Assembly (NCBI RefSeq): GCF_963675165.1 | Contig: NC_087388.1 | Coordinates: 1,528,800 to 1,592,799 of the forward strand | DNA length: 64,000 bases | From: Halichondria panicea | Taxonomy: Eukaryota; Porifera; Demospongiae; Suberitida; Halichondriidae | Direction of reading: 5' to 3' | In this document: positions 36,912 to 49,894 of the stretch, piece after piece | Numbering within the stretch: position 1 is the stretch's first letter | Layout of the letters: each line of letters opens with the position of its first letter | Translations under genes and position numbers: made by a program | The notes under the pieces: generated by a model | Seen by the model: the letters and a program-made list of their open reading frames with translations, nothing else | Databases searched by the model: none | What the model was told of the DNA's origin: nothing

Positions 36912-39900
36912 ATGACTGATGACAGCCAGTCATGTAATACTCCCCTGCACACTGCTGCAAGCCGTGGGGACTTAGATGAGGTCAGAGAGCTGTTGAAAAC
37001 AAAGCAATATGAAGTCAACGTCAGAAACTCACACAACCAAACATCTCTTCATCTTGCATGTGCTAATGGTCATCTCGATACGGTTTGGACACTAGCCAAT
37101 GACTTTGGTGCTGACATAGGAGCTATTGATAATGATGGAAATACACCAATGCTTTTTGCTGCTAAGAACAAACATGTGCAAATAATTATAATGTTGCTTC
37201 TATTATCAATGTGTTGTAGACGCCTCTCCAACGGAGACTACGTGTCCTGCTCCTTTAGTCGTAGTGAAATGGATTCTGATCACACTAAAATGTTTGAGGA
37301 CGTCCTCTTTGAGTATTACAATGATTCTGAAGCTGTGGAGAAAACTATGCGTCTGATAAGCAAATACTTTGTTGATTATATTCAATTCAAGGATTATAAA
37401 GATGATGGCTTTATTGCATTGTTTGTAGCTGCATCACTCGGTCTCAAAGACTTGATTAATCGACTAGTTACACAGAATAAAGTAGACCTGAATATTAGGG
37501 GATTCCATGGCTTATCTGTTCTCCACTGTGCCTGTTTTGGAGGACAATTCCAGTTCATGGAGAATCTTATTTCAGAACATCTTATGGACCTTTCTGTTAA
37601 GGATACAGATGGGTACTCAGTTTTGCATTACGCAACTTTAAAGGGGACTCCCTATGCATGCAATGGTGGTCATATAGAACTGATAGACAAATTAGTGCTT
37701 GAATATGGCCTCAATCCCGCAGATAAAGATAATAATGGTAACACACCTCTACATACTGCAGCCGCTAAAGGACATGTTGAAACAGTGAGACACCTGATTA
37801 GCAAGCACAGTGCTGATACTGATTGCACTAATAATCAGAACAGTACTCCATTGATGCTAGCTGTGTTTAATGGTTGTGTGCATGTTTTGGATATGCTAAT
37901 CAAAGAATTCAACAGCAGTTGTCATGTCCGAGGTTACAATGGTTATACTCTCCTTCACTATGCATGCAATGGTTGTCATATAGAACTGATAGACAAATTA
38001 GTGCTTGAATATGGCCTCAATCCCGCAGATAAAGATAATGATGGTAACACACCTCTACATATTGCAGCCTCCTTTAAAGGACGTGTTGAAACAGTGAGAC
38101 ACCTGATTAGCAAGCACAGTGCTGATATTGATTGCACTAATAATCAGAACAATACTCCATTGAATCTAGCTGTGTGGACTGGTCGTGTGCATGTTTTGGA
38201 TATGCTAATCAAAGAATTCAACAGCAGTTGTCATGTCCGAGGTTACAATGGTTATACTCTACTTCACCAAGCATGTGAAGGTGGTCATATAGAACTGATA
38301 GACAAATTAGTGCTTGAATATGGCCTCAATCCCGCAGATAAAGATAATAATGGTAACACACCTCTACATACTGCAGCCGCTAAAGGACATGTTGAAACAG
38401 TGAGACACCTGATTAGCAAGCACAGTGCTGATGTTGATTGCACTAATAATCAGAACGATACTCCATTGATGCTAGCTGTGTTTAATGGTTGTGTGCATGT
38501 TTTGGATATGCTAATCAAAGAATTCAACAGCAGTTGTCATGTCCGAGGTGACAATGGTTTTACTCTTCTTCACTATGCATGCAATGGTGGTCATATAGAA
38601 ATGATAGACAAGTTAGTGCTTGAATATGGCCTCAATCCCGCAGATAAAGATAATGATGGTAACACACCTCTACATATTGCAGCCATTAAAGGACATGTTG
38701 AAACAGTGAGACACCTGATTAGCAAGCACAGTGCTGATGTTGATTGCACTAATAATCAGACTGATACTCCATTGATGCTAGCTGTGTTTAATGGTTGTGT
38801 GCATGTTTTGGATATGCTAATCAAAGAATTCAACAGCAGTTGTCATGTCCGAGGTGACAATGGTTATACTCTCCTTCACTATGCATGCAATGGTGGTCAT
38901 ATAGAAATGATAGACAAATTAGTGCTTGAATATGGCCTCAATCCTGCAGATAAAGATAATGATGGTAACACACCTCTACATATTGCAGCCATTGAAGGAC
39001 ATGTTGAAACAGTGAGACACCTGATTAGCAAGCACAGTGCTGATATTGATTGCACTAACAACTACAACAATACACCATTGATGGGTGCTGCGCTGAATGG
39101 TCGTGTGCATGTTTTGGATATGCTAATCAAAAAATTCAACAGCAGTTGTCATGTCCGAGATTACTACGGTTCTACTCTCCTTCACTATGCATGCAATGGT
39201 GGTCATATAGAACTGATAGACAAATTAGTGCTTGAATATGGCCTCGATCTCGCAGATAAAGGTAATGATGGTAACACACCTCTACATATTGCAACCATGA
39301 GAGGACATGTTGAAACAGTGAGACACCTGATTAGCAAGCACAGTGCTGATGTTGATTGCACTAATAATCAGAACGCTACTCCATTGATGGAAGCTGTTCG
39401 GAAGGGTCGTGTGCATGTTTTGAATATGCTAATCAAAGAATTCAACAGCAGTTGTCATGTCCGAGGATACAACGGTCGTACTCTCCTTCACCAAGCATGC
39501 GATGGTGGTCATATAGAACTGATAGACAAATTAGTGCTTGAATATGGCCTCAATCCCGCAGATAAAGATAATAATGGTAACACACCTCTACATACTGCAG
39601 CCGCTAAAGGACATGTTGAAACAGTGAGACACCTGATTAGCAAGCACAGTGCTGATACTGATTGCACTAATAATCAGAACAGTACTCCATTGATGCTAGC
39701 TGTGTTTAATGGTTGTGTGCATGTTTTGGATATGCTAATCAAAGAATTCAACAGCAGTTGTCATGTCCGAGGTTACAATGGTTATACTCTCCTTCACTAT
39801 GCATGCAATGGTTGTCATATAGAACTGATAGACAAATTAGTGCTTGAATATGGCCTCAATCCCGCAGATAAAGATAATGATGGTAACACACCTCTACATA

Positions 39901-42900
39901 TTGCAGCCTCCTTTAAAGGACGTGTTGAAACAGTGAGACACCTGATTAGCAAGCACAGTGCTGATATTGATTGCACTAATAATCAGAACAATACTCCATT
40001 GAATCTAGCTGTGTGGACTGGTCGTGTGCATGTTTTGGATATGCTAATCAAAGAATTCAACAGCAGTTGTCATGTCCGAGGTTACAATGGTTATACTCTA
40101 CTTCACCAAGCATGTGAAGGTGGTCATATAGAACTGATAGACAAATTAGTGCTTGAATATGGCCTCAATCCCGCAGATAAAGATAATAATGGTAACACAC
40201 CTCTACATACTGCAGCCGCTAAAGGACATGTTGAAACAGTGAGACACCTGATTAGCAAGCACAGTGCTGATGTTGATTGCACTAATAATCAGAACGATAC
40301 TCCATTGATGCTAGCTGTGTTTAATGGTTGTGTGCATGTTTTGGATATGCTAATCAAAGAATTCAACAGCAGTTGTCATGTCCGAGGTGACAATGGTTTT
40401 ACTCTTCTTCACTATGCATGCAATGGTGGTCATATAGAAATGATAGACAAGTTAGTGCTTGAATATGGCCTCAATCCCGCAGATAAAGATAATGATGGTA
40501 ACACACCTCTACATATTGCAGCCATTAAAGGACATGTTGAAACAGTGAGACACCTGATTAGCAAGCACAGTGCTGATGTTGATTGCACTAATAATCAGAC
40601 TGATACTCCATTGATGCTAGCTGTGTTTAATGGTTGTGTGCATGTTTTGGATATGGTAATCAAAGAATTCAACAGCAGTTGTCATGTCCTAGGTGACAAT
40701 GGTTATACTCTCCTTCACTATGCATGCAATGGTGGTCATATAGAAATGATAGACAAATTAGTGCTTGAATATGGCCTCAATCCTGCAGATAAAGATAATG
40801 ATGGTAACACACCTCTACATATTGCAGCCATTGAAGGACATGTTGAAACAGTGAGACACCTGATTAGCAAGCACAGTGCTGATATTGATTGCACTAACAA
40901 CTACAACAATACACCATTGATGGGTGCTGCGCTGAATGGTCGTGTGCATGTTTTGGATATGCTAATCAAAGAATTCAACAGCAGTTGTCATGTCCGAGAT
41001 TACTACGGTTCTACTCTCCTTCACTATGCATGCAATGGTGGTCATATAGAACTGATAGACAAATTAGTGCTTGAATATGGCCTCGATCTCGCAGATAAAG
41101 GTAATGATGGTAACACACCTCTACATATTGCAACCATGAGAGGACATGTTGAAACAGTGAGACACCTGATTAGCAAGCACAGTGCTGATGTTGATTGCAC
41201 TAATAATCAGAACGCTACTCCATTGATGGAAGCTGTTCGGAAGGGTCGTGTGCATGTTTTGGATATGCTAATCAAAGAATTCAACAGCAGTTGTCATGTC
41301 CGAGGATACAACGGTCGTACTCTCCTTCACCAAGCATGCGATGGTGATCATATAGAACTGATAGACAAATTAGTGCTTGAATATGGCCTCAATCTCGCAG
41401 ATAAAGATAATGACGGTAACACACCTCTACATGTTGCAGCCATTAAAGGACATGTTGAAACAGTAAGACTTTTGATTACTCAACACAAAATTGATATTAA
41501 TATCACTAATAATGTTTACTCTACCCCATTGTGTTTAGCAGCTGAAGGTGGTCATGAGATCGTGATTCATGCCTTTAGTAAAGAGTTTAAATGCAGCCCA
41601 CATAACAGAGGCTACAATGGTCAAACTCTGCTTCACTATGCTTTCCAAAATGGTCACGTAGAACTATTGTATAAACTGGTAGCTCAATATAAGGTGGATC
41701 CAACAATTAGAGACAATGATGGGAACACACCTCTACATCTTTTGTGTCCTACACCGCATACTGAAGACATGCTAAGAACAATCCTTTTCAAGTACCAGTA
41801 CTGGACAGTGTTTCAAGTTAATAATAAAGGTAACACCCCTCTTCACACAGCAACTCTATATGGGCAAGCTCATTGTGCACGTTTACTATTGCAGAAGTAT
41901 GAAGCTCCACTTTTTGTGCGAAATACAGATGGGAAGACAGCCCTTGATTTAGCTAAACTTCAGAGAAAACAAGAAATTGTTACAATTTATGAAAATCATA
42001 CTTCCAAACTCCAGTTAACCTATGAGCAACTAGACGAACTTGCTAAACAAGAGTTTACTGGTGAAAAGAACCTCACCAGAATATTTGTTGTAGGGCATCC
42101 AGGTGCAGGGAAATCCACGCTTGTTGAGACTATCAAAAAGAAAGGTTTCTTCAGCTACTTCAGCACGTCAACTGTTGCCCCTCACACTGCAGGCATTATT
42201 CCAAGTACTTATGACAGTAGTTATTATGGAAGAATGATACTCTATGATTTTGCTGGTGATTCCGAGTACTACTCCTCACATGCTGCAATTATGGAGTCAA
42301 TCAACACATCAAAAGGAAGTAATATATATTTGATAGTTTGTGATTTGAGTAAAGGCGAAGAAGCTGCTGCCACTAAATACAGCTACTGGCTTTCATTTCT
42401 ATCATACAATATTAAGCAATTCTCAAACATGATTATCCTACCAGTGGGAAGCCACGCTGATGTAATCAACAAAACATCAGTTGAACAAGTGTTACGTGTT
42501 CTTGACAGCGTATCCCAAAAGTTCTGTAGCAGCTCTAAGATTGATGGCTTTCAAATTGAACAAAGTGTTTCTCTTGATTCTCGTAAACGAGGGACTGTAG
42601 TAAATGACATAAAAGAACTCACTAAGAAATTTTCCAATTTGGTATCCCTTTCCCCAGAGACAAGCACACTCTTGGGATTGTTGAAGAAAGACTTTGAACA
42701 TGTTCCAGCTTGCAAAGTAAGCCTCCTTATCTCTCACATAGAAGAGACGGGAATTCCGCTGCGACTAAATTCTTCATTACTATACACTCTCATAAGAGAG
42801 TTACATGATTTGGGTCTGCTAATGGTGATAGAGAGAGAAGGGGACTCCATTGAGAACCATATAATAATTCTCAAGATATCAACATTCACATCAAATGTAC

Positions 42901-44503
42901 ACAAAAAACTCTTTTCAGAGTCTGCTAAAGCTGACCTCACAGAGCACATTCATCAACTCAAGTTTAGCGTAGGTATTATTCCAGAATCACTACTGGAGAG
43001 AGTACTGCCAGAGTACATCACAAAAGAAAGTCTACTGCAGTTGCAGTACTGTCACGAAATTGAAAATTTGCACGTGGAAAAGGACCACACTCTTTCTCAA
43101 CTCACTTTAGAACCTGTACCAACAGATAGTGCCACTAAAGAGAAATCTCATTTATTTTTCCCTGCTCTGTGTGATCTCAAGCTTGAGGACATTCAATGGC
43201 CTAAATCCAAAGGTGATAAGATTACTTTGGGATGGTATGCTAAATGTGATGGTGACAGATTCGACTTCTTCCCAACACGATTTCTTCATGTGCTTATCGT
43301 TCACCTCTCTCACAACTTTGCATTAAAACAAAACCTTCCAACAAGACACAGACTCTCACCTACAGCTTCCAATTCTTTGATTGCTGAGGTACATGCTGCC
43401 AATCCTAGCTGTCATGTCTGGTCGACTGGTCTGCATTGGCTTATGAAGAATGGAGTGGAAGTATTTGTCGATATGCCTAAAGAAGCTGATAGTAAAGAAC
43501 TGGTTGTACTAGCAAAGAGTGACGTCCGAAATCAAGCCAAGTGTTCTGAAACTCTGCATCAAGTTATTCAAAAGGTAGTGGAAACAAAAGTTGAATTCTG
43601 TGCTAGTATAGTGCCTACTGTTTACCTTCTTGATCCGAGTAACCTCAAGGATGAACCTTTTACGAATGCTTTGAGTTCATCTAAATACGCTCTTAGTGAT
43701 ATCGAAGAAGCACTAGCAGAAGGCACTGAGGAAGTTGCCGATAAAGACAGGCAATGCTTCTCCACTCCGATCAAAGAATGGATTAGCCCAACAAGATGGG
43801 CCATATCTTACTGGAGTAAGTTTCACACACACATATACACGCGTAATTAATTAATTTGTTTGTTATTGTACTACAGATTTGTTTTTTCCAATGAATACCT
43901 TCTTGGTTCATTCTGCTTTGCAAGAAGTAAAGGATGCTCAATGGAAACTGCTAGGAATGAGTCTTCCGATCCCCTGGAACAAATTAGATGACATTGAGAA
44001 TAATAACTCATCATACCCTGGTGACATTGCTAAGAAAGAAGAAGTAATTCGACTATGGATGTCTCAAGAACCCACCTGGATAGTGTTGGTAGATGCTCTC
44101 AATCAATCTGCATATGAATGGTCACAGAATTCAAGTCAAATCTCACAAAAGCATAGTAAGTACCTCACAATCATTAGCTATATTAATTGCTTATTCATGT
44201 GTGCATTATATAATAATTATAGATGTGCCTCTACAAAAGAAAATTCTCGAAAAAGATTCATCTCTCCGTCCTGACGAGGACTTTCTCCAATCATTTGCTG
44301 CCGTCATTGGCTCTCGTTGGCAGTGTCTTGCTTTTCCCCTCTCCCTCACTTCTGAAGACATTGTGAGCGTTAAGAGAGAGACAAGAGGAGCAGAGCCTAC
44401 CAGACAAGCACTCGTCATGCTGCAGAAGTGGGCAGCCAGGGAGACGGCAATTTATGGTCAGTTGAGAGAGAGACTCCGTACACTCTCAGTGTTTAATATC
44501 TGA
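36912..44503 (+). CDS. Gene C: largest intact ankyrin-Roc-COR-Death-Death protein
   Basis: Exons 36912-43815, 43877-44155 and 44223-44503 (phase 1 introns of 61 and 67 bp) give about 2487 codons without internal stops. The start MTDDSQSC aligns with the paralogs. Ankyrin repeats occupy about residues 10-1690, longer than in B because six three-repeat modules are duplicated in tandem. The Roc-like GTPase starts near 1720: P-loop GHPGAGKS about 1728-1735, DFAGDSEYYSSH, GSHAD. The COR-like region follows to the end of exon 1. Exon 2 encodes a first Death-like fold (KLLGMSLPIPWNKLDDIE, EEVIRLWMSQEPTW) and exon 3 a second (SRWQCLAFPLSLTSEDIV, LQKWAARETAIYGQL). A DAPK1-like order without a kinase suggests a GTP-regulated adaptor in a death or inflammatory-type pathway; that role is inferred. 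Confidence 0.88.
37656..41333 (+). repeat. Two tandem 1839-bp copies within the gene C ankyrin array
   Basis: 37656-39494 and 39495-41333 are in-frame near-identical copies (613 codons: six modules of about 102 residues plus one codon). Both share the odd AASFKGR indel. I noticed only about five differing bases, for example MLIKEF/MVIKEF, HVRGD/HVLGD, IKKF/IKEF and HVLN/HVLD. This indicates a very recent duplication or gene conversion. Confidence 0.9.
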
Positions 44504-44573
44504 GAAAAGTATGTAGATAATTATAGCTGTTTACGAAAATGTATCACCTTGTTTGTGTCACTCATGCTTTGCC

Positions 44574-44579
44574 ATTAAA
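44574..44579 (+). promoter_or_regulatory. Possible poly(A) signal of gene C
   Basis: ATTAAA about 70 bp after the stop, in a block (GCCATTAAATTTAA) also found after the copy ending at 47311. Candidate only. Confidence 0.3.
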
Positions 44580-44724
44580 TTTAAACAACAATGTCACAAC
44601 TGCACTTTCAATTTTTTACACTGCGTATACAACCTTCAAAAAAGCACTTTAATGTTGTCAATTCTTATTAGTTAATTATGCTCCCTCAAGTAATTTTTGT
44701 AGCTTCAAATAGTGTTGTACAAAA

Positions 44725-45421
44725 ACTTCTGTAACAGTTCCAAGATTGATGGTTTACAAAGCATTGCTCTGATGTTGTAAACGAGAAGCTGTGAATTACT
44801 TATTGTTCTCTGTTGGATTTTCCCCAGAGACAAGCTCTCTTCTGGGATTGTTGAAAAACACTTTGACTATGTTCCAGCTTGCAAAGTAAGTCTCCTTATC
44901 TCTCACATAGAAGAGACTTAAATCCGGCTCACACCCTAAGAGAATTACTCACATCAGGTGTACCCATAATGATCAATTTAAAAGCAGACGTCATCAGCTA
45001 GTCAACTCAAGCTCAGGGTAGTCATCATTATTACAAAATTGCTACTGCATCGCTACTGCATGGAAAAAATACTACCACAAACTGCAGTACTGCTGAGAAT
45101 TTTATAAGTGGAAGAGTACCACAGCCTTTCTCGAACTCACTTCAGAACCAGTACCAACTGAGAGTGCCACTATAAAGAGAAATTTCGTCTCCTTTTTGTG
45201 ATCTCTGGATCAAAGGTGACCAAGGATTTTTTGCTAAATGTGATGATGGCAGATTTGACTATTTCCTAACGATTTTGTTATCTCATTTCTCTCACACAGC
45301 TTTTCATGAAAACAAAGCTTGCCAACAAGCCGCAGGCTCTGTATAATATTGAACTTCTAATTCTTCTACTTCTTTGATTGCAGAGATCCAATTATGCTGC
45401 CAATCCTCGCTGTCATGTCTG
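44725..45421 (+). pseudogene. Degenerate COR fragment downstream of gene C
   Basis: Recognisable from the Roc/COR linker (CTTCTGTAACAGTTCC) to the segment matching AANPRCHVWS, with stops and frameshifts throughout. It lacks the stretch between GAAGAGACT and TCAGATGTAC that intact genes have, the same deletion as in the copies at 47.6 and 62.9 kb. At about 45421 it is joined abruptly to a better preserved copy. Confidence 0.8.
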
Positions 45422-47311
45422 GTCTACATGTAGTAAATGAAATAAAGGAACTAGCGAAGAGATTAGAGTCTCTTTCCCCGGAGACAAGCACACTTCTGGG
45501 ATTGTTGAAGAAAGACTTTGAACATGTTCCAGCGTGTAAAGTGAGCCTCCTTATCTCTCACATAGAAGATACTGGAATTCCTCTGCCACTAAATTCTTCA
45601 TCACTATACGTTCTCATACAAGAGTTACATGATTTGGGTCTGCTAATGGTGATAGAGAGAGAAGGGGACTCCATTGAGAACCACACAATCATTCTCAAGA
45701 TATTAACCCTCACATCGGATGTACACAATAAACTGTTTTCAATGTCTGCTAAAGCTGACCTGACCAAGCATATCGATCAACTCAAGCTCAGCGTAGATAT
45801 TATTCCAGAATCACTACTGGAGAGAGTACTACCAGAGTACATCACAAAAGAAAGTCTACTTAAGCTGTAGTACTGTCAAGAAATCGAGAATTTGTACGTG
45901 GAAGAGGACCACAGTCTTTCTCAAATAACTTCTGTACCAGTACCAACAGAGGGTTCCACTAAAGAGAAATCTCATCTATTTTTCCCTGCTCTATGTGATC
46001 TCAAGCTCGAGGAAATTCAACGGCCAACATCCGAAGGTGATAAAGTTGCTTTGGGATGGTATGCTAAATGTGATGGTGACAGATTTGATTTCTTCCCAAC
46101 AAGATTTCTTCATGTGCTTATCGTTCACCTCTCTCACAACTTTGCACTGAAGCAAAGCCTGCCAACAAGACTCTCCACTACAGCTTCTGATTCTTTAATT
46201 GACGATGTATATGCTGCCAATTATAGCTGTCGTGTTTGGTCGACTGGTCTGCATTGGCTTATGAAGAATGGAGTGGAAGTATTTGTCGATATGCCTAAAG
46301 ACGCTGATAGTAAAGAACTAATTGTACTAGCAAGGAGTGACATCCGAAATCAAGTCAATTGTTCCGAAACTCTGCATCAAGTTATTCAAAATGTAGTAGA
46401 AGCAAAAGTTGAGTTCTGTGCTGGTATAGTGCCTACTGTTTACCTTCTTGATCCGAGCAATATCAAGGATGAGCCTTTTACAAATGCTAGAAATTCACCT
46501 AAATACGCTCTTAGAGATATTGAAGAAGCACTAGCAGAAGGCCCTGAGGAAGTTGCTGATAAAGACAGACAATGCTTCTCCACTCCAATCAAAGATTGGA
46601 TCAGCCCAACAAGATGGGCCATATCTTACTGGAGTAAGCTTCACGCACACATTAAACCCACGTATTTCATTTATTATTGTACTATAGATTTGTTTTTTCC
46701 AATGGATACCTTCTTGGTTCGTTCTGCTTTGCTAGAAGTAAAGGATGCTCAATAGAAACTGCTAGGAATGAGTCTTCCAATCCCCTGGAACAGATTAGAT
46801 GACATTGAGAATAATTAATCATGGTGATAATGCTAAAAAAGAAGAAGTAATTCGCCTGTGGATGTCTCAAGAACCCACGTGGATAGTGTTGGTAGACGCT
46901 CTCAGTCAATCTGCATATATGGATGGTCACAGAATTCAAGTCAAATCTCACGAAAGCATAGTAAGTACCTCACAATCATTATAGCTCTGGTATAATTATT
47001 ATGCACACTGCTTATAATTATATATAGATGTACCTCTACAAAAGAAAGTCATCTGCGAAATCAATTCATCTATATCCGTCCTGACAAGGATTTTCCAATC
47101 ATTTGCTGTCATTATTGGCTCTCGATGGCAGTGTCTTGCTTTTCCCCTCTCCCTCACTTCTAAAGACATTGTGAGCATCAAGAGAGAGACAAGAGGAGCA
47201 GAGCCAACCAGACAAGCACTTGTCATGCTGCAAAAGTGGGCAGCCAGGGAGACGACAACTTATGGTCAGTTGAGAGAGAGACTCCGTACATTTTCAGTGT
47301 TTCATATCTGA
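45422..47311 (+). pseudogene. Partial family member lacking ankyrin and GTPase parts
   Basis: Starts within the linker (VVNEIKELAKRL) without ankyrin repeats or P-loop. The COR region is well preserved, with one stop TAG at 45868-45870 (CAG in paralogs). The exon 1 donor follows 46633, exon 2 is 46688-46960 with TAG at 46753-46755 (TGG in paralogs) and a small deletion near 46813, and exon 3 is 47028-47311. Splice sites remain. The good preservation suggests recent decay after a deletion fused it to the fragment upstream. Confidence 0.85.
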
Positions 47312-47576
47312 GAAAGTATGTAGATAATTGTAGCTGCTTACAAAAATTTATCACCCAATGCTTTTCAGAACTCATACTTTGCCATTAAATTTAAGCAACA
47401 TTATTTTTACTACTGCATGCACTTTCAATTTTACTTTTTTTTAAGTGCCCTGCAATATATACACTGTATATAACTTTCAAAAAGCACATAATTTTGTTAG
47501 CCTTTACTAATTCTATTAATGCTCCCACAAGTAATTTTTGTACTGCAGCTAGAGCTTCAGCTAGTATTGTACAGAA

Positions 47577-49882
47577 CTTCTGTAACAGCTCCAAGATTGA
47601 TGATTTACAAAGTATTGCTCTGATGTCGTAAACGAGAAGCTGTGAATGACTTATACAAGCTCTCTTCTGGGATTGTTGAAAAACACTCTGACTACATTCA
47701 AGCTTGCAAAGTAAGTCTCCTTATCTCTCACACATAGAAGAGACTGTATATAATTCCGCTCACACCCTAAGAGAGTTATACTCGCATCAGATGTACCTAT
47801 AATCATCAAATATTGTCAAAGTCTGCTAAAGCGGACGTCACCAAGTACATCGATCAACTCAAATTCAGCGTAGCCATAAATATTACAGAATTGCTACTGC
47901 ATGGAAAAATATTATCAGAATATACCACAAGCTGCAGTACTGCCACGAAATTGAGAATTTGTATGTGGAAGAGGACCACAGTCTTTCTCAACTCACTTCA
48001 GAACCAGTACCAATTGAGAGTGCCACTAAAGAGAAATCTCATCTTGCTTTTTTTGATCTCTGGGTCAAAGGTTACCCAGGATTTTATGCTAAATGTGATG
48101 TTCGTAGATTTGACTATTTCCTAACGATTTCTTCATCTCATTTCTCTCACAGCTTTTCATGAAAACAAAGCTTGCCAACAAGCCACAGGCTCTCTATAAT
48201 AACCTCTGAATATTGATTTTCTGATTCTTCTACTTCTTCGATTGCAGAGGTTCAATTATGCTGCCAATCCTCGCTGACCTGTGTAGTGTACATGTATACT
48301 TGGTATGCAGGCTTATGAAGAATGGAGTGGGTGTATTTGTCGATATGCTTAAAGACGCTGATAGGAAAGAACTGATAGCGAGAAGTGGCAACAAAACATA
48401 AAATGTGCTAACACTCTGCATCTAGTTATTCAGAATGTTGTGGAAATAAATTGATTTCTGTACTGCCTTCTGTTTTTACCTTCTTGATCCGAGCAATCTC
48501 AAGGATGGATGAAACTTTTACGAATGCTAGAAATGCATCTAAATATGCTCTAAGAGATATTGATGAAGCATTAGCAGAAGGCACTAAGCGAGTCATGGAA
48601 AGAAGGATATGCTTCTCTATTCCGATGAAAGGATGGTCATCCCAAAAGATGGACTGGATCTACATATTACTGGAGTAAGTTTCAAGCACGCACACGTACA
48701 CACCACATGTAAATGTAGCCTCGATCCCAGGCCGAGTTTTCGCTTTTATAACGGTTAGGCGAACATGCAACTAGGCCTGGTACTAGTTGTCTGCGCATGC
48801 GTCAAATTTTCATTGTATATTTGTGGTCGGCAAAAATATTTAATAAATCAATAATCGAAATTTGCACACAGAAAATGCACAGAGTGAGTACACAAAAGAT
48901 GCATAGGGAGTACACAAAAGATGCACATAGGGAGCTGCTTCACAAAGGTCTGGGGAGTTGCCAGTTGTGCTGCAGCACAATTACAGTGACCCAGGGCAAC
49001 TTCAGGATGATTGAATGGCTTCAAATTACGTTTCAAAAAGATTTAGCAGGCTGCTGGACTTCTCTGATTCTAGGCCCCAACTCGTAACTCAGTTAAATTT
49101 TACTTGAGAAAACGTTGATGTCTCTGAGCTACCCAGCAACGCTCGAATGAGCAGGTCATACTCTAGTCCTGTAAGTATAGGACAATATTAAAAGAAACCA
49201 AACACGGTTAAACCCTTACCTCAAACTGTCCAGTCTCGTCCGTTAGTATAGCCAAGAGGAGCACTGTTGGGATAACTGGATATTAGCCATTGCTCCTGTA
49301 CAGAGAAGTAGACATTCTAAATACGTGTAGATCTATACATATTAAATTTCTCGTATTAAACAGGTAACAGGTTATAGTGTCATTGTCGACGAGCTGATGA
49401 TGGCAGCACCAAGTTCTCTAGCTCACACTCTTCACTTGATCCACCATATTAACGATGAAACTATAGTCTACCTACTGGTAGATCTTGCCAAACATGAACA
49501 AGACTTGATAGCATAGCCATAGGGCCCACACAAAAATATCTGACCTTAACAAGCTTGACAAAGCTTTATACCTCTTCCCTTGTTGTTCAGTCTTCAGAAT
49601 AATATTTTCTAAGCTTCAGAGAAGAGAGAAGCTTCAGCTAAGAGCCATTCCAATCGATTCCAATAATGATAAAACGGGAACTGACTTCTAGTACACGATA
49701 GTACACGAATATAAATGTCACGAAAGTGAACGAGAATATCCATTCGCCAGAATCTGACAAACGACTGACGCATGCGCAGACAACTAGTACCAGGCCTAGT
49801 TGTTCGCCTAACCGTTATAAAAGCGAAAACTCGGCCTGGGATCGAGGCTAATGTAAATGTTGTTGTTTCCAATGGATATACC
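47577..49882 (+). pseudogene. Degenerate COR copy, its intron hit by a Mutator-like element
   Basis: From the linker (CTTCTGTAACAGCTCC) through the COR region to an exon 1 donor at 48675, with stops, frameshifts and the shared GAAGAGACT deletion. The following intron contains the element 48716-49850. Only the start of exon 2 (TTTCCAATGGATA, near 49866) follows before another fragment begins. Confidence 0.8.
48716..49850. mobile_element. 1.1-kb Mutator-like element, long terminal repeats, 9-bp duplication
   Basis: Begins TAGCCTCGATCCCAGGCCGA and ends with the reverse complement. The arms extend about 85 bp to the GCGCATGCGTC motif. ATGTAAATG flanks both sides (48707-48715 and 49851-49859). 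The interior (about 950 bp) shows no transposase; tandem CACAAAAGATGCACA-like units occur near 48890-48925. It is the longest member of the TAGCCTCG family here. Confidence 0.9.
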
Positions 49883-49894
49883 CTTAAAGATACA

